Source: Lampris incognitus (taxonomy: Eukaryota > Chordata > Actinopteri > Lampriformes > Lampridae). From it: a stretch of 64,000 nucleotides of DNA. Both the position numbers and the translations under genes were made by a program. The DNA lies in the NCBI RefSeq assembly GCF_029633865.1, contig NC_079212.1, forward strand, positions 80,382,672-80,446,671, in the 5' to 3' direction. Below, in pieces: positions 11,574 through 22,083 of this stretch (within the stretch, counting starts at the first letter, position 1; the number at the start of each line of letters is the position of its first letter). Under the pieces are notes generated by a model, which did no database searches, was not told the origin of the DNA, and saw only the letters and a program-made list of their open reading frames with translations.

Positions 11574-11720
11574 GTCCATGGGTCAGACCAGATATCGATA
11601 TCACCCAAGGTGACACAACTTCACTGGTGCCATTTTATTTGGTACACTAACAGAAGTAAAATAATACATGATAACCTTTCCAAATGAGCAGCTATTTCAT
11701 TTTTCTTTCAGGAAACCTGT
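11571..11720 (+). repeat. Diverged second copy of the transposon terminus
   Basis: Right after the inverted repeat comes TTAGTCCATGGGTCAGACC, nearly the element's own outer end. Weaker parallels to the outer terminus follow in the same order: TTTGGTACACT, then GATAACCTTTCC, then GAGCAGCT. I saw no matching copy at the inner edge of the right arm. Confidence 0.6.
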
Positions 11721-12251
11721 TTCTGTGCCTCTCATGATTGTGTATTTGCCCAGATTTTTACAAATATAGCATTTCAACACCCCTGGTACTGATTAGCCTA
11801 GCTTAAACTCTGGGACAGTTCTTAGTTGGCCAACAACCAAGGATAACCAGTACTGTGTACTTCCATTCATTGTGCTAAGCTAGGCTAACGTGCAGCCAGA
11901 TAGCTTTCTACTAAACACATATAGAGGAAACTGGTATCTATCTTCTTGTCTCACTCTGGAGAAGATTGTAAGCTAATTTCCCATAATGGTAGCATGTTCT
12001 TTTAATGTATATGTTAATGTGATTAGTTAAAGTGGCTACGAGGAACTTTCATCTTGTGTTGATTTTAGCGGCCTCATGTGGACAAAATACAGCTGTTGCA
12101 TAGCAACTAGGTAATGTATCTATTTGTGGCTATGTAAGATAAATAATGGTAATATGACGCTGGTGAAGCAAAGTAAACTTTGTTTTAGTAGTGTTCATAC
12201 ACCTAAGTTACATATATTTGTTTGTATGTGGCAGGTGAAAACTGACTGAAT

Positions 12252-15200
12252 ATGGCCACTGGTGAACAAGCAAGTTTTTACCCAATACCAAAGCGCCCAC
12301 GGGTGGAGTGCATTATCCACTGTTCTGATGATACAGATAAGCTGGTTTCACTACAAAGTGTCGACTCATGGAGAACTCTGCTCAGGGCAGCTCAGATACG
12401 AAATCATGCACCAGTTTTGAAACTGGCAAAAGACATTCCTGAGGGACAGATTCCAGCAATCTACTACCACAGAAAGTGTCGCAGTATCTTCACTATGAAG
12501 CAAATTCTTGATGGCCTCCTTGCAAAAGAAAAGAAAAGTTGTGTCTCTGCTGAAGAGAAACAATCTAAGAGAGTAGCTCGACATGCTCCAAGTACATCTA
12601 GGACTTATGATGCAGAGTGCATATTTTGTCAGAAAAACAGCAAATATTCCAAGAGACAGAATACGAGAGAAGTACTGGTGCAGTGTCGAGAACTGCGAGC
12701 TGATGCAAAGATCAGGAGTGCAGCCACAAAGAAAAGGGACAGCAGAATCCTTGCCATTGTGAGTAGAGACCTTGTAGCAGCTGAAGGGCAATACCACAGG
12801 TCATGCTATAGACTTTACACCAAAGAAGAGGTTTCCAAAGGAGAGGTTGCCAGCAATGAAGATGATGATGCTGCAGCCCAGTATGAAGCTGCTGTGAATA
12901 AGGCATACAATGAGCTGTTCCTCTTCATCAGGATGGAGCTTTTTGGCAATCCTCAAGTGATGACAATGACTGATCTCTCTTCTAGACTGGTAGCTTCAAT
13001 GAACTCCCAAGGCATTGCCCAAGTCAAGGAATCAACCAGGAAGCATATAAGGCGAAACCTGGAGAGTGAGTTTGCTGGAGCCTTGCAGATATTCACTGAT
13101 AAGAAAGGAAAATTCCTCCTCTATCCCGATAACTTGTCCATGAGGTAACTTGCCAAAGAAAATCAGTCTCTCAAAAGGGAGCTGCAGACCCTGAAAAGTG
13201 TCAGTGCACAAGATGTTATAGCCAAAGCAGCCATCAAATTGAGAGCAGACATTAAAAGTCAAGATGTTCCTCAAACCTGGCCGCCTGAAGTCAAACCAGA
13301 AGCAGAATGTCCTACCATTCCAGAGTCGCTCATTATCTTCCTGTACTCTCTACTCACAGGCTCAAATGATCCTGATCATGCATCCCAGAGAGTGCAGTGC
13401 CTTCTGCAGTCATTTGGCCATGACATAGTATATGCAGTGACATGTGGAAATACCAAGCCTTCCAAGCACATTGTTCTGCCATTCAGTGTCAAATCGTTGA
13501 CAGGAAATGTAGAGTTGATAAACATCCTCAACCGACTTGGTCACAGTGTGTCCTATTCACAGATGGAAGATATCAACACTGCCCTGTGTCTCCAGAAACT
13601 CTCATCATCAGGGAGTGGCATTGCCCTTCCAGCTAACATCCATCCTGGCATATTCACAACTTTAGCCTGGGACAATATCGACCGTCTTGAAGAAACTGTC
13701 AGTGGTGAGGGAACATCTCACAGAGTCAATGGGATTGCTGTGCAAGCAAAGCCAGTCAACCCACTTCCTGTCCAACCCATGCCCACTGTTCCCAAAACAA
13801 AGAAGAGAAGCATTGATGGACCCCCACCAATGTTACCAACTTACAATGCTGGACAACGGGTAGGGCCACCACAAAGCAAAAAGTCAGATGCTGATACTGC
13901 AGCCAATACTAAGCTTGCCAGAGAGAAAAACCTTCTTTGGGTCCTAGCATGCATGTCACAACAAGAAGAACAGTCAGTCAGCAGCTGGACAGGCTTCAAC
14001 ATCCTGACTCGAGGAGAGATGACGGTCATCCCCGACAATATAGGCTATCTGCCTACCATCAATGCTCCAGCGACACAAATGTCTACTGTCAACGAGGTGC
14101 TTAACCAGTCACTGAGCATCATGCAGTGCTTAGGCCTGAGGAAGATTGTCTGTGTCTTTGACCAAGCCCTGTATGCGAAGGCTGTCGAGATCACATGGAA
14201 ACACCATGACAAGTTCCATGATATCATCGTTAGGCTTGGGGTATTCCACACCATCTGCACACTGCTGGCAATAATAGGAAAGCGTTTCCAAGATGCTGGA
14301 CTCAAAGACCTCTGCATTGAGTCTGGCATGATTGCAGAAGGCTCAATTGCTGGTGTTATGGATGGCCGCAAGTACAACAAGGCAGTGCGACTACACAAGC
14401 TCCTGTATGAGGCTCTCATGCGACTGACCTTGAATGGTTTCCTGTCCTGGTTGGAAGAAACTCACAGGAATGACATGGTTCACCTGAATGAGACACTGAA
14501 GACCATTGACAGCCTTGGGAAAGAAGTCTCACAACATGCTTTGAAGGAGGTCCTCGAGAACAGCTCTTGTACACGCATCATGGATCTATTTGAAGTCTAC
14601 CGTGAGTTCCTTAGAGGTGGAAACGGCAGCCTCTCGAACTTCTGGATGTCCTATTTGGACATGGTTGAAATCTTGTTGGGGCTCATCCGAGCATCCAGAG
14701 AGGGAGACTGGATGCTACACTTGGCTAGCATTCGAGCAATGATCCCATGGTGCTTTGCTTATGACAGGATGAATTATGCACGCTACCTCCCCTACTACTA
14801 CGCCCAGATGTCTGAGCTGCCCATCACACACCCAGCTGTGTACACAGAATTCATGGAAGGAGGCTTCTCAGTCCAACTGGGCTCCACCAATCCCTTTGGC
14901 CGAATCCCTGTTGACCAAGCTATAGAAGAAACGGTGAACAAAGACACCCAAACAGCTGGAGGGACAAAGGGATTCAGCTTGAAGCCAGGAGCTGTGACCA
15001 AATATTATCTCACAGCTGAGTATAGAAGCATGTACCTCAGACAGCTGAGAGACCTGACAGGTCAAGGCAGGTGCAAATGGTCTCATCCAGATCTACAGAG
15101 TCCAAGGATCAAGAGAGATGAAGCAGATGTCCAGTCTCTCATGGACCTTATGGAGAATAACTGGCTCAATCCTATGTCCCCTGATGAGATTGATTTGGTT

Positions 15201-15713
15201 AGCCTCTCCACTGGCAACATGGCTCCACCTGATGTGACCATAGATCTCTTGAGAGCTCTTGAGAAAGGAGAAGAGGCCTACCAAGCATTCCAGCAAACAA
15301 GGTTAGATGCAGACCCACCACCTGTGAAATTCCACGACAAGATGACCAAGCAAAGTCTGAAAACATTCTCCAATGTCAGCACAAAACAAGCTCATGGAAA
15401 GAAAGCACAGGATGTGGTTCTGAAGGCAGATAGAAACCTTTTCAGTCACATGATCCTGGTGGCTGAAAGCAGGAAGGTGAATCTGAAGGATGTCCTTGCA
15501 TACCCATTGGGCCCACTACCATGGGCACTGGCAAATGCTGATGGGTCCTTACGAAAAACAAACAAGGCTGCACTTGCCAGAGAGCTTGAAAAGAATGTAT
15601 CTCCTGCAGAAGACATCCCAATCCCATCTACTTCCATCATTGATGGGATGAGCCTGGTCCAAAAAATGAATGGCAACAACAAAACCTTTGCACAGGTGGC
15701 AGAGTCAGCCTGA
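12252..15713 (+). CDS. Academ-like transposon protein, N-terminal and middle part
   Basis: One frame runs from ATG 12252 to 15713, broken only by TAA at 13146-13148; the sense frame resumes at once with coiled-coil-like LAKENQSLKRELQ. N-terminal residues form two zinc-finger-like units, C-x3-C...H-x3-C (CIIHC to YHRKC, about 17-77) and C-x2-C...H-x3-C (CIFCQ to YHRSC, about 120-185). The large middle has conserved-looking blocks such as AWDNIDRLEET and SGEGTSHRVNGIAVQ (about residues 475-500). These recur, as I recall, in many uncharacterised fish and invertebrate proteins. The stop could be mistaken for a splice donor (AG|GTAACT), but the sequence after it remains protein-like, so a nonsense mutation is more likely. 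The frame is lost at 15711-15713, where a one-base shift leads into the C-terminal part. Confidence 0.85.
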
Positions 15714-16927
15714 TCCAGGTCCTCCATGAGGGAGCACAGAGTGGGAGGATTGATGTTGTTTTTGATGTCTATCACCAGACTTCGATCAAAGATGCTGAAC
15801 GACTGAACCGGGGTGGAGACATCACTCTCCAGTACAAGAATCTTGCAGGGGGACACCACGTCCAGCAGTGGAGAAAATTTCTGTGCAGTTCCTCCAACAA
15901 GACCAGTCTCATCAAGTTTCTGGTGGAAGAGTGGAAACTCCCACGATACAGAGCTATGCTGCATGGCAAGGTGTTGTACATGACCTGTGAGGAAACCTGC
16001 TACAAGTTGACAGAAGATGGGTGTGAGGAAGCAGCAGAACTGCACTCCACACATGAAGAAGCTGACACCCGTCTGCTCCTGCATGCATTGCATGCAGCAA
16101 ATGCGGGCTCAAAGTCAGTTATCATCACAGCTGAGGACACTGATGTCATGGTGCTTTGTCTTGGCTTCCAGAAGGACATCACCTGTCCCATCTACCAGAA
16201 GTGTGGGACTCAGAACCGCACACGGTTTGTCGACATCACCAAACTGGCAAGTTCACTTGGAGACAGCATCTGTGACAGCCAAATTGGCTTACATGCCTTC
16301 ACAGGCTGCGACACTGTCAGTGCATTCGCTGGTCGAGGGAAGCTGAATGCCCTGAAGATAGTGAGAAAGCACACTTCCTGCCAAGAGACTTTTAGTCAGC
16401 TGGGACAGACATGGAATGTGAGTGATGAGCTGTTCCAGAAAATTGAGCAGTTCACCTGTCGGATGTATGTTGCTAATAGCAGCACTGCTGAGGTGAACAA
16501 ACTGCCTTACCAGCTCTTCTGCACCAAAAGGGGAGAGGTTGAGTCCAGCCAGCTGCCACCATGTAGAGACTGTCTCTTTATGCATGTTCAACGAGCCAAC
16601 TATCAGGCAGCAATATGGAAGTGCTGTCTGCAGGCTAACCCTGTGGTGCCAAGCCCTACTGAGTATGGATGGACAGACGATGAAGGCAAGCTGGCCATTT
16701 ACTGGATGCGCTCCCCACCTGCACCAGATGTGGTCTTGAAAATGCTAACATGCAAGTGTGTGCATTCATGCAAAATGCCAAGCTGCATGTGCCTGTCAAA
16801 TGGACTTCCATGCACAGACATGTGCAGGTTACAGACCTGCAGTATCCAAAAACAGCAGGATGGTCCAGAACTGGACTTTGAACTTGGGGAGTCAGATGAT
16901 GAGGGAAACGAGCAGTTTGATGAATGA
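15710..16927 (+). CDS. Academ-like transposon protein, C-terminal nuclease-like and Cys8 part
   Basis: A continuous frame from CTG at 15710 (one base back from the upstream frame's stop) to TGA at 16927. Acidic motifs are spaced as in PIN/FEN/XPG-type nucleases: HEEADTRLLLH near 16049, AEDTDVMVL near 16130 and AFTGCDTVSAF near 16295. The C-terminus carries an eight-cysteine motif at about 16750-16845, CKCVHSCKMPSCMC then GLPCTDMCRLQTC. An acidic tail (ELGESDDEGNEQFDE) ends the protein. It is the direct continuation of the upstream coding region; one frameshift separates them. The nuclease assignment is inferred from motif pattern only, and the catalytic transposase domain cannot be pinpointed by eye. 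Confidence 0.82.
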   Translation: MIQVLHEGAQSGRIDVVFDVYHQTSIKDAERLNRGGDITLQYKNLAGGHHVQQWRKFLCSSSNKTSLIKFLVEEWKLPRYRAMLHGKVLYMTCEETCYKLTEDGCEEAAELHSTHEEADTRLLLHALHAANAGSKSVIITAEDTDVMVLCLGFQKDITCPIYQKCGTQNRTRFVDITKLASSLGDSICDSQIGLHAFTGCDTVSAFAGRGKLNALKIVRKHTSCQETFSQLGQTWNVSDELFQKIEQFTCRMYVANSSTAEVNKLPYQLFCTKRGEVESSQLPPCRDCLFMHVQRANYQAAIWKCCLQANPVVPSPTEYGWTDDEGKLAIYWMRSPPAPDVVLKMLTCKCVHSCKMPSCMCLSNGLPCTDMCRLQTCSIQKQQDGPELDFELGESDDEGNEQFDE

Positions 16928-17230
16928 CAGTGTGATGATTCTGATGGTATTACTGTGGTAGTAGTCTATTGATGCACAGGATGTTGATTCTGGACTTGGT
17001 TACCCAGAGCTTGATAACAATAATGTAACCATATTCACATATACCCATTACCCTACCCATTACCATTACATATACCCACTAATGATATGGGATTACATGT
17101 ATCATTGACTAAGTATATGTAAATGTCAATGTTGTTTAAAATATTAAAATAGTTCATTACCTCACTATGGTATTCCTTTTATCATGTATTTTGATTGTGT
17201 ATTTAAACAAATGTATAGAGACCAGTTTGT

Positions 17231-17781
17231 GACCTAACTGGCTTTGGTCTAGTTCTCATTTAAGGTTCACAATCACCTCACACAATGAAATAGTATGGGT
17301 ATATTATACATTTCCTGAATCTTTACAGTCCTGTGAGTATTCCAGTTTTTGTGTTTTGTGTCCCTGATATTCCTAGATGCCACAGGGCTAAAAGAAAGTA
17401 TATAGTTTAGGCGAACATTGCAGAAAGATGTGTGTTATTGACGGGTTGAAGAGCTCAAGTGACCTCTATATTTGTGAGAAATATCCACAACAGGGCTTGA
17501 ATGAAAGCTAAGAAGGTCCCCTTTAAAATGATACCAAAGACAATATTATAGAACATTGAAAAATGTCCTGACCATGAGGCTAAACCAGGATATGCACCAG
17601 CGTCTAAAATGCAATTTAGTTTAGCGGGTGGTTAACTTCATAAGCTGATAACTGTGATACAGCTGCCACTCAGGAATGGTTATCATACCAAAATATCATC
17701 TACAGACATGGATCCTTTCAAAAATTATAAGTAAGTTTTGCCACCTTGAGTGTACCGAAATATCGTCTGGCCCATGGACTA
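17231..17781 (-). repeat. Right terminal inverted repeat
   Basis: Reverse-complement copy of the left repeat, ending CTGGCCCATGGACTA. Differences from the left arm are scattered substitutions and the roughly 25-bp indel near the inner edge. Confidence 0.93.
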
Positions 17782-17784
17782 TCT
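17782..17784 (+). repeat. Target-site duplication TCT (right)
   Basis: Matches 10991-10993. Confidence 0.6.
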
Positions 17785-18134
17785 TCCTCATCTGAATCCC
17801 TGAATGAACGGGAGACTTGGGGGTAGCGTTTCACTTCCGTTGCCTAATTGCGCGCGCATACTTTTGATGACGTAGGCTGTAAAAGGTTGTATAGTGTAGC
17901 ATAATATCGTATAGTGCAGTGTAGTATAGTATACTCAAGCGCAGTACTTGACTAAATGTACATAGTTAGTTGTGAGATTTGAGGTTTTGTGCCAAAACAA
18001 CAACAACATATTAAGCAGTGAATTAATTGAAGTACAGTACAATTTTCGTTTCAGTAAATTTATTTGTAAAACCATCACAATAAAACCATATTTTTCATGT
18101 CTTTTCATGTCATTACTTTACTGACATTCCACAG
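17785..18134. other. No recognisable feature
   Basis: The continuation of the pre-insertion sequence left of 10994. It contains a TAGTGTAG/TATAGT-rich patch at about 17890-17935 but nothing else identifiable. Confidence 0.4.
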
Positions 18135-18417
18135 AATTGCTGCTGCATGACTACAAGAGTGTCCTGGCCCTGCGCTACATGAGCAACCCGCTGTCTGTAT
18201 GTCACCTGTCACTGATGCTGCACCCAGGCCTCGTGATGAGGTACATGCAGGCTCTGACTCGGCTCTGTGTCTGCTTTTAGGTGGACAAGCTCATTTCAAC
18301 ATCCTTAAATAACAGCCGACTGACTTTATTGATGTGTCGATATTGGTTCGCCCCCAAGCTTTTTAAATTGCTCTTCGCCTCGCCATCACAGGCAACAGAC
18401 TCAAAACAAAATAGCTA
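18135..18417 (+). other. Exon-like segment, unidentified
   Basis: A good acceptor (CATTCCACAG) precedes an open frame encoding LLLHDYKSVLALRYMSNPLS. Read straight on, it stops at 18278. A donor-like CT|GTATGT at about 18196 and an acceptor CTGCTTTTAG ending at 18280 would instead splice in phase to VDKLISTSLNNSR and an open frame to about 18417. I do not recognise the protein. It may be a relic of a host gene or an element exon. Confidence 0.3.
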
Positions 18418-18627
18418 AAAATGCTTCTGTACGTGATATGAGGCTACTTCGTCACGTCATCTTCCCAACCATCTATTACAAACAGCAAAGGTGTTCTTAT
18501 TTCACCCTTTTTGAGCTCTGTGACGTTGTGTTCCCACATCATTAGCTCATTTGGCTGGCTAGATCTTCATGAGTGAATGAGACTCCGTATAAATCGCTCT
18601 AAGAAAGACGGTTAGCGTACCGTTACC

Positions 18628-19422
18628 ATGGAAAACGCCGGTTCCGGTTCAGTGACAGGACGTGCTGGAAGTCGTGCCCATAACTCATGCAAGGTATCAC
18701 GGGGGCTAGGAATAAGGTGGCTACAACAGGACGCTGCTATACAACAGGATGCTGCTGTACAACAGGATGCTGCTATACAACAGGATGCTGCTACACAACA
18801 GGATGCTACTATACAACAGGATGCTGCTGTACAACAGGGTGCTGCTGTACAACAGGATGCTGCTATACAACAGGATGCTGCTATACAACAGGATGCTGCT
18901 GTACAACAGGATGCTGCTATACAACAGGATGCTGCTGTACAACAGGATGCTGCTATACAACAGGGTGCTGCTGTACAACAGGATGCTGCTATACAACAGG
19001 ATGCTGCTGTACAACAGGATGCTGCTGTACTACAGGATGCTGCTGTACTACAGGATGCTGCTATACAACAGGATGCTGCTATACAACAGGATGCTGCTGT
19101 ACAACAGGATGCTGCTGTACAACAGGATGCTGCTATACAACAGGGTGCTGCTATACAACAGGATGCTGCTATACAACAGGGTGCTGCTATACAACAGGAT
19201 GCTGCTATACAACAGGGTGCTGCTATACAACAGGATGCTGCTGTACAACAGGATGCTGCTGTACTACAGGATGCTGCTATACAACAGGATGCTGCTATAC
19301 AACAGGGTGCTGCTATACAACAGGATGCTGCTGTACAACAGGGAGCTGCTATACAACAGGGTGCTGCTGTACAACAGGATGCTGCTGTACAACAGGATGC
19401 TGCTATACAACAGGGTGGTTAA
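18628..19422 (+). CDS. Open frame made mostly of a six-residue repeat
   Basis: ATG at 18628 opens a 264-codon frame. About 32 non-repeat residues (MENAGSGSVTGRAGSR...) precede about 39 copies of QQDAA(I/V). All other forward frames are open too (CCYTTG and LLYNRM repeats), as expected from a stop-free unit whose length is a multiple of three. So openness is weak evidence for translation. No signal peptide or known domain is seen. Confidence 0.2.
   Translation: MENAGSGSVTGRAGSRAHNSCKVSRGLGIRWLQQDAAIQQDAAVQQDAAIQQDAATQQDATIQQDAAVQQGAAVQQDAAIQQDAAIQQDAAVQQDAAIQQDAAVQQDAAIQQGAAVQQDAAIQQDAAVQQDAAVLQDAAVLQDAAIQQDAAIQQDAAVQQDAAVQQDAAIQQGAAIQQDAAIQQGAAIQQDAAIQQGAAIQQDAAVQQDAAVLQDAAIQQDAAIQQGAAIQQDAAVQQGAAIQQGAAVQQDAAVQQDAAIQQGG
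18721..19421 (+). repeat. 18-bp minisatellite, about 39 copies
   Basis: The unit is CAGGATGCTGCTATACAA. The copies vary mainly at three sites: ATA/GTA, GAT/GGT and CAA/CTA. No unit-length changes are seen, so the array keeps the 18-bp register throughout. Confidence 0.97.
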
Positions 19423-19429
19423 ACACAGA

Positions 19430-19754
19430 CAACACGTTCATTGTGAGAATACACTTCCTCAGGTAAAATGACTAAATAAAGTGGCTGCAGGCGTTCTGGT
19501 ATCAGAACAGCTGTTCTACACACACATAACAACCAACCAACCACCAAATGGCAAAATAGGCAACAAGAACTTGGAGAAAGTTGCAGTCCAGCCAGGAGCA
19601 GTATGATGCACACACTATGAATATTACAATACAAGATAAACCGAGAACGAGTGGGTGATGGACAATTCATAATGAAGTCATGAAACTGGTGATTATTATA
19701 CACATTTCCTTTAACGTCATGCCATAATACAACATAATAACCGGGCGGGTCCAT
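19430..19754 (-). other. Probable 3' untranslated part of the R4/Dong LINE
   Basis: Non-coding sequence between the minisatellite and the LINE stop codon. On the minus strand it lies directly downstream of the LINE's last coding region. A GTTGGTTGGTTG-like patch near 19530 is the only repeat. Confidence 0.45.
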
Positions 19755-19787
19755 TCCTTGGGCCTAGGGTTAGAATGAGGTAGAGGT

Positions 19788-20687
19788 CTATTTGATGGGT
19801 GGTGCCTTTCTTAGGATATGAGATGTTCCAAGTAGTGCCATCTTCTGTACTTCTTGTGTTCTGATGGTACCCAGGATCCGTTGGGTGTATTTCTCCGTCC
19901 CGTTTTTTTTTTTTTTTACAAGTCCCAGGGCTCCTATCACTACTGGTGTTGATGTGGTTTTCATTCCCCACATTCGTTCAATCTCTATTTCAAGGTCTTT
20001 ATATTGCAACAGTTTTCCAGTTACTTTTACTGAGGTGCTCCTTTCAGTCGGGGTGGACATGGCGATGAGTAGACGGCTTTTTTCTTTCTTGTTCTTGATG
20101 ATGATGTCTGGTCTGTTGGCCTTCATCTCACCATCTGTCTGTACTGGCATGTCCCATAGGATTGTGATGTGGTCTTTCTGTGTTGCTGTTTGGGGCTCGT
20201 GCTCGTACCGTTTGTCTTTTGTGTTGGTGTTGAATTCGTTGCAGATGTTCCAGTGCAGGTATGTGGTGGCCTTGTTGTGTCTTTGTAGGTATTCAGTTCT
20301 GGCCAGCTCAGGGCACCCTGCCACCATATGCTCAATGGTTTCCTGGAATTGACCACATATCCTGCACGCTGGGTCTGTGCCATCTTGGAGGGTTCTGCTC
20401 CGGTGGTAACTGGTCTTGATGGCCTGGTCTTGGGCAGCGAGGATAAAGCCTTCTGTTTGGGATGTCAGCCCAGCTGTTTTGACCCATTGGTTGGTCAGAT
20501 GTTGGTCTCCATCTTTCTCACCTACTCTTTTTGGGTATTGTCCGTGCATTTGTTCCCCTTCCCATTTTTGTTTCATTTGTTCTTGGGCGTGACGCTTTGC
20601 TTTTTGTTTGACTTTTCGGGCGTGGATGGTTGGAGCTTCATTTTCAGGTTGTGGTGTTTCAGGGAGGTGGAGCTCTCTTCTGAACAT
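19788..20687 (-). pseudogene. R4-type LINE C-terminal domain: zinc motif and endonuclease
   Basis: A 299-codon frame. CRICGQFQETIEHMVAGC gives a C-x2-C...H-x4-C motif after the RT. RPDIIIKNKKEKSRLLIA then matches the PD-(D/E)xK arrangement of the restriction-like endonuclease that cuts the target in R2/R4 LINEs. The ending (VVIGALGLVKKK) is also typical of this clade from memory. It is the 3' part of a longer ORF whose RT portion is frameshifted upstream (20769-21735). Confidence 0.75.
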
Positions 20688-20768
20688 TGGGCTTGGTTAA
20701 CCACGGAGTACTTTTTGTTTTGTTTGTCATGCTCTCTAGCAATCAGGAGAAGGGGGTCATGTCTGGTG

Positions 20769-21735
20769 TTAAGGTAAGTATCTAGGCCTCGTGTTGCTGT
20801 TTTGTAGGCAGTTTCCAGCTGGATTAGACCCGCCACCCTCGTTTCTGGGGAGGTACAATCTATCCACATCTGATCTGGGGTGGTGCATCCTCTCTAAGGT
20901 GAGTATTTTTCTTGTTTTTCTATCCAGTTTCCTGATCTCTTCTAGTTTCCAGTCAACGATGTTGGAGCTGTAAGTTACGACGGGTGTAGCCAGGGTGTTC
21001 ATGGCTTCCATTTGGTTGGAGGCATTGAGTTGGGATTTTGTTACCATTCGTATTCTTCGGTATTACTCCTTTCTGATCTTTTCTTTCATTTTGGCATGTT
21101 GTATCCCGTCCCCTTCATTCACTCCCAGGTATTTGTATGGTGCCTTTTTGTTCTAGGTCTTGGATGGTGGCGTCTAGGTCAGTGTGGATGTTTTTGGTGG
21201 TGGTGTATTTTCCTTTTTTGAATGTAGCTTTGGCACATTTGTCTAGTCCGAACTGCATTTTGATGTCGTCACCAAAGCCTTTTCTGATGGTCAAAAGGCC
21301 AGTTTGTTCTTGGTCATTCTTGGCAAAGGTTTTCAGATCATGCATGTAGACGAAATGGTTAATAGTGCGTGAACCTGTAGTATAACCATAGCTGGTGTTG
21401 TTCAGGAGGGAGGATAGTGGAGTAAGAGCTATGCAGAAGAGGAGAGGAGAAAGAGTCACCTTGAAATATGCTGCTATTGATGTTGATCTGCCTTGAATGT
21501 GGCGTCCCGTCTGGGTATTTTAGAACAAGGGTGGTTTTCCACTGGTCCATATTTGCTGTTAGGAACTGGATAAGGATTGGTGATATTTTGTAGATGTCAA
21601 GACATTTTAGTACCCAGTCATGGGGTACAGAGTCGAACGCCCTCTTATAGTCTATCCAGCCTGTTGTCAGATTTTACTTCCTTAATGAAGGCCTTGTTTA
21701 TTAAAAGCTGGTCTTTGCAGCCATAGCTCCCTTTT
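20769..21735 (-). pseudogene. R4-type LINE reverse transcriptase, frameshifted
   Basis: Pieces in several frames. Around 21360-21550 lies the palm region (FQGDSFSSPLL, then LSPLLFCIALTPLSSLL). At about 21340 is YMHDLKTFAK, the active site with its first aspartate replaced by histidine. Around 20880-21040 are thumb-like sequences (TPVVTYSSNIVDWKLEEI, LDRKTRKILTL). Sequence upstream of 21735 is replaced by low-complexity DNA. Confidence 0.7.
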
Positions 21736-21759
21736 CGACACCCTTTTTGTTCTATGGAA

Positions 21760-22000
21760 GTAGGTTGTTATTATTATGGTTATTATTAGTTATTATTATT
21801 TATATTTATCATGTTTATGATTATTTATCATTGTTTTTATTATATTATGTTTATTGTGTTTCATTATTATTGTTATGGTTATTATTATTTATGTTTATTA
21901 TTTGCCATTATGTTTTTATTATGTTATGTTTATTGTTTATCATTTTTGTTATGGTTATTATGTTTATTATTATTATTACTATTATTTTTATTATTCTGAA
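21760..22000. repeat. TTA/TTAT-rich low-complexity tract
   Basis: Imperfect TATTATTATG-type repeats; open frames here are compositional artefacts. Confidence 0.9.
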
Positions 22001-22083
22001 TGCTCTTCCAGTTAGATCAGGGTTACACACACGATTTATAAACACACCATTTTTTTGAGAGGAAGAATTACATCAGAAACACA

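Larger units (their letters stand above)
10994..17781 (+). mobile_element. Academ-like DNA transposon, nearly intact (6.8 kb)
   Basis: The element is bounded by long inverted repeats (left 10994 to about 11573, right about 17231-17781) whose outermost bases are TAGTCCATGGGCCAG. TCT flanks it on both sides (10991-10993 and 17782-17784), consistent with a 3-bp target duplication; TA as duplication cannot be excluded. A single giant coding region (12252-16927) occupies most of the interior. Seen directly: the repeats, the duplication and the coding frame with only two lesions. Recalled: Academ elements have 3-4-bp duplications, long TIRs, an XPG-like nuclease and an eight-cysteine zinc motif. 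Inferred: this copy belongs there, perhaps to the AcademX lineage. Confidence 0.82.
19515..21735 (-). mobile_element. R4/Dong-type LINE, 5'-truncated
   Basis: On the minus strand, from about 21735 down, RT fragments are followed by a C-terminal zinc motif and a restriction-like endonuclease. That order is typical of the R4/Dong (Rex6-like) clade. Several frameshifts break the coding region. The RT box reads YMHDLKTFAK where R4-type elements have YMDD. Confidence 0.75.

Noticed and set aside
13140..13260. Intron in the Academ-like gene (AG|GTAACT donor)
   Set aside because: The sequence after the TAA stays in frame and coiled-coil-like, so a nonsense mutation fits better; kept only as an alternative.
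10994..17781. Assignment to piggyBac or Kolobok (TTAA target)
   Set aside because: The flanks do not show TTAA on both sides; TCT (or TA) fits, and the protein lacks their signatures.
18721..19421. CRISPR-like array
   Set aside because: The 18-bp units are contiguous with no spacers; it is a minisatellite in a vertebrate genome.
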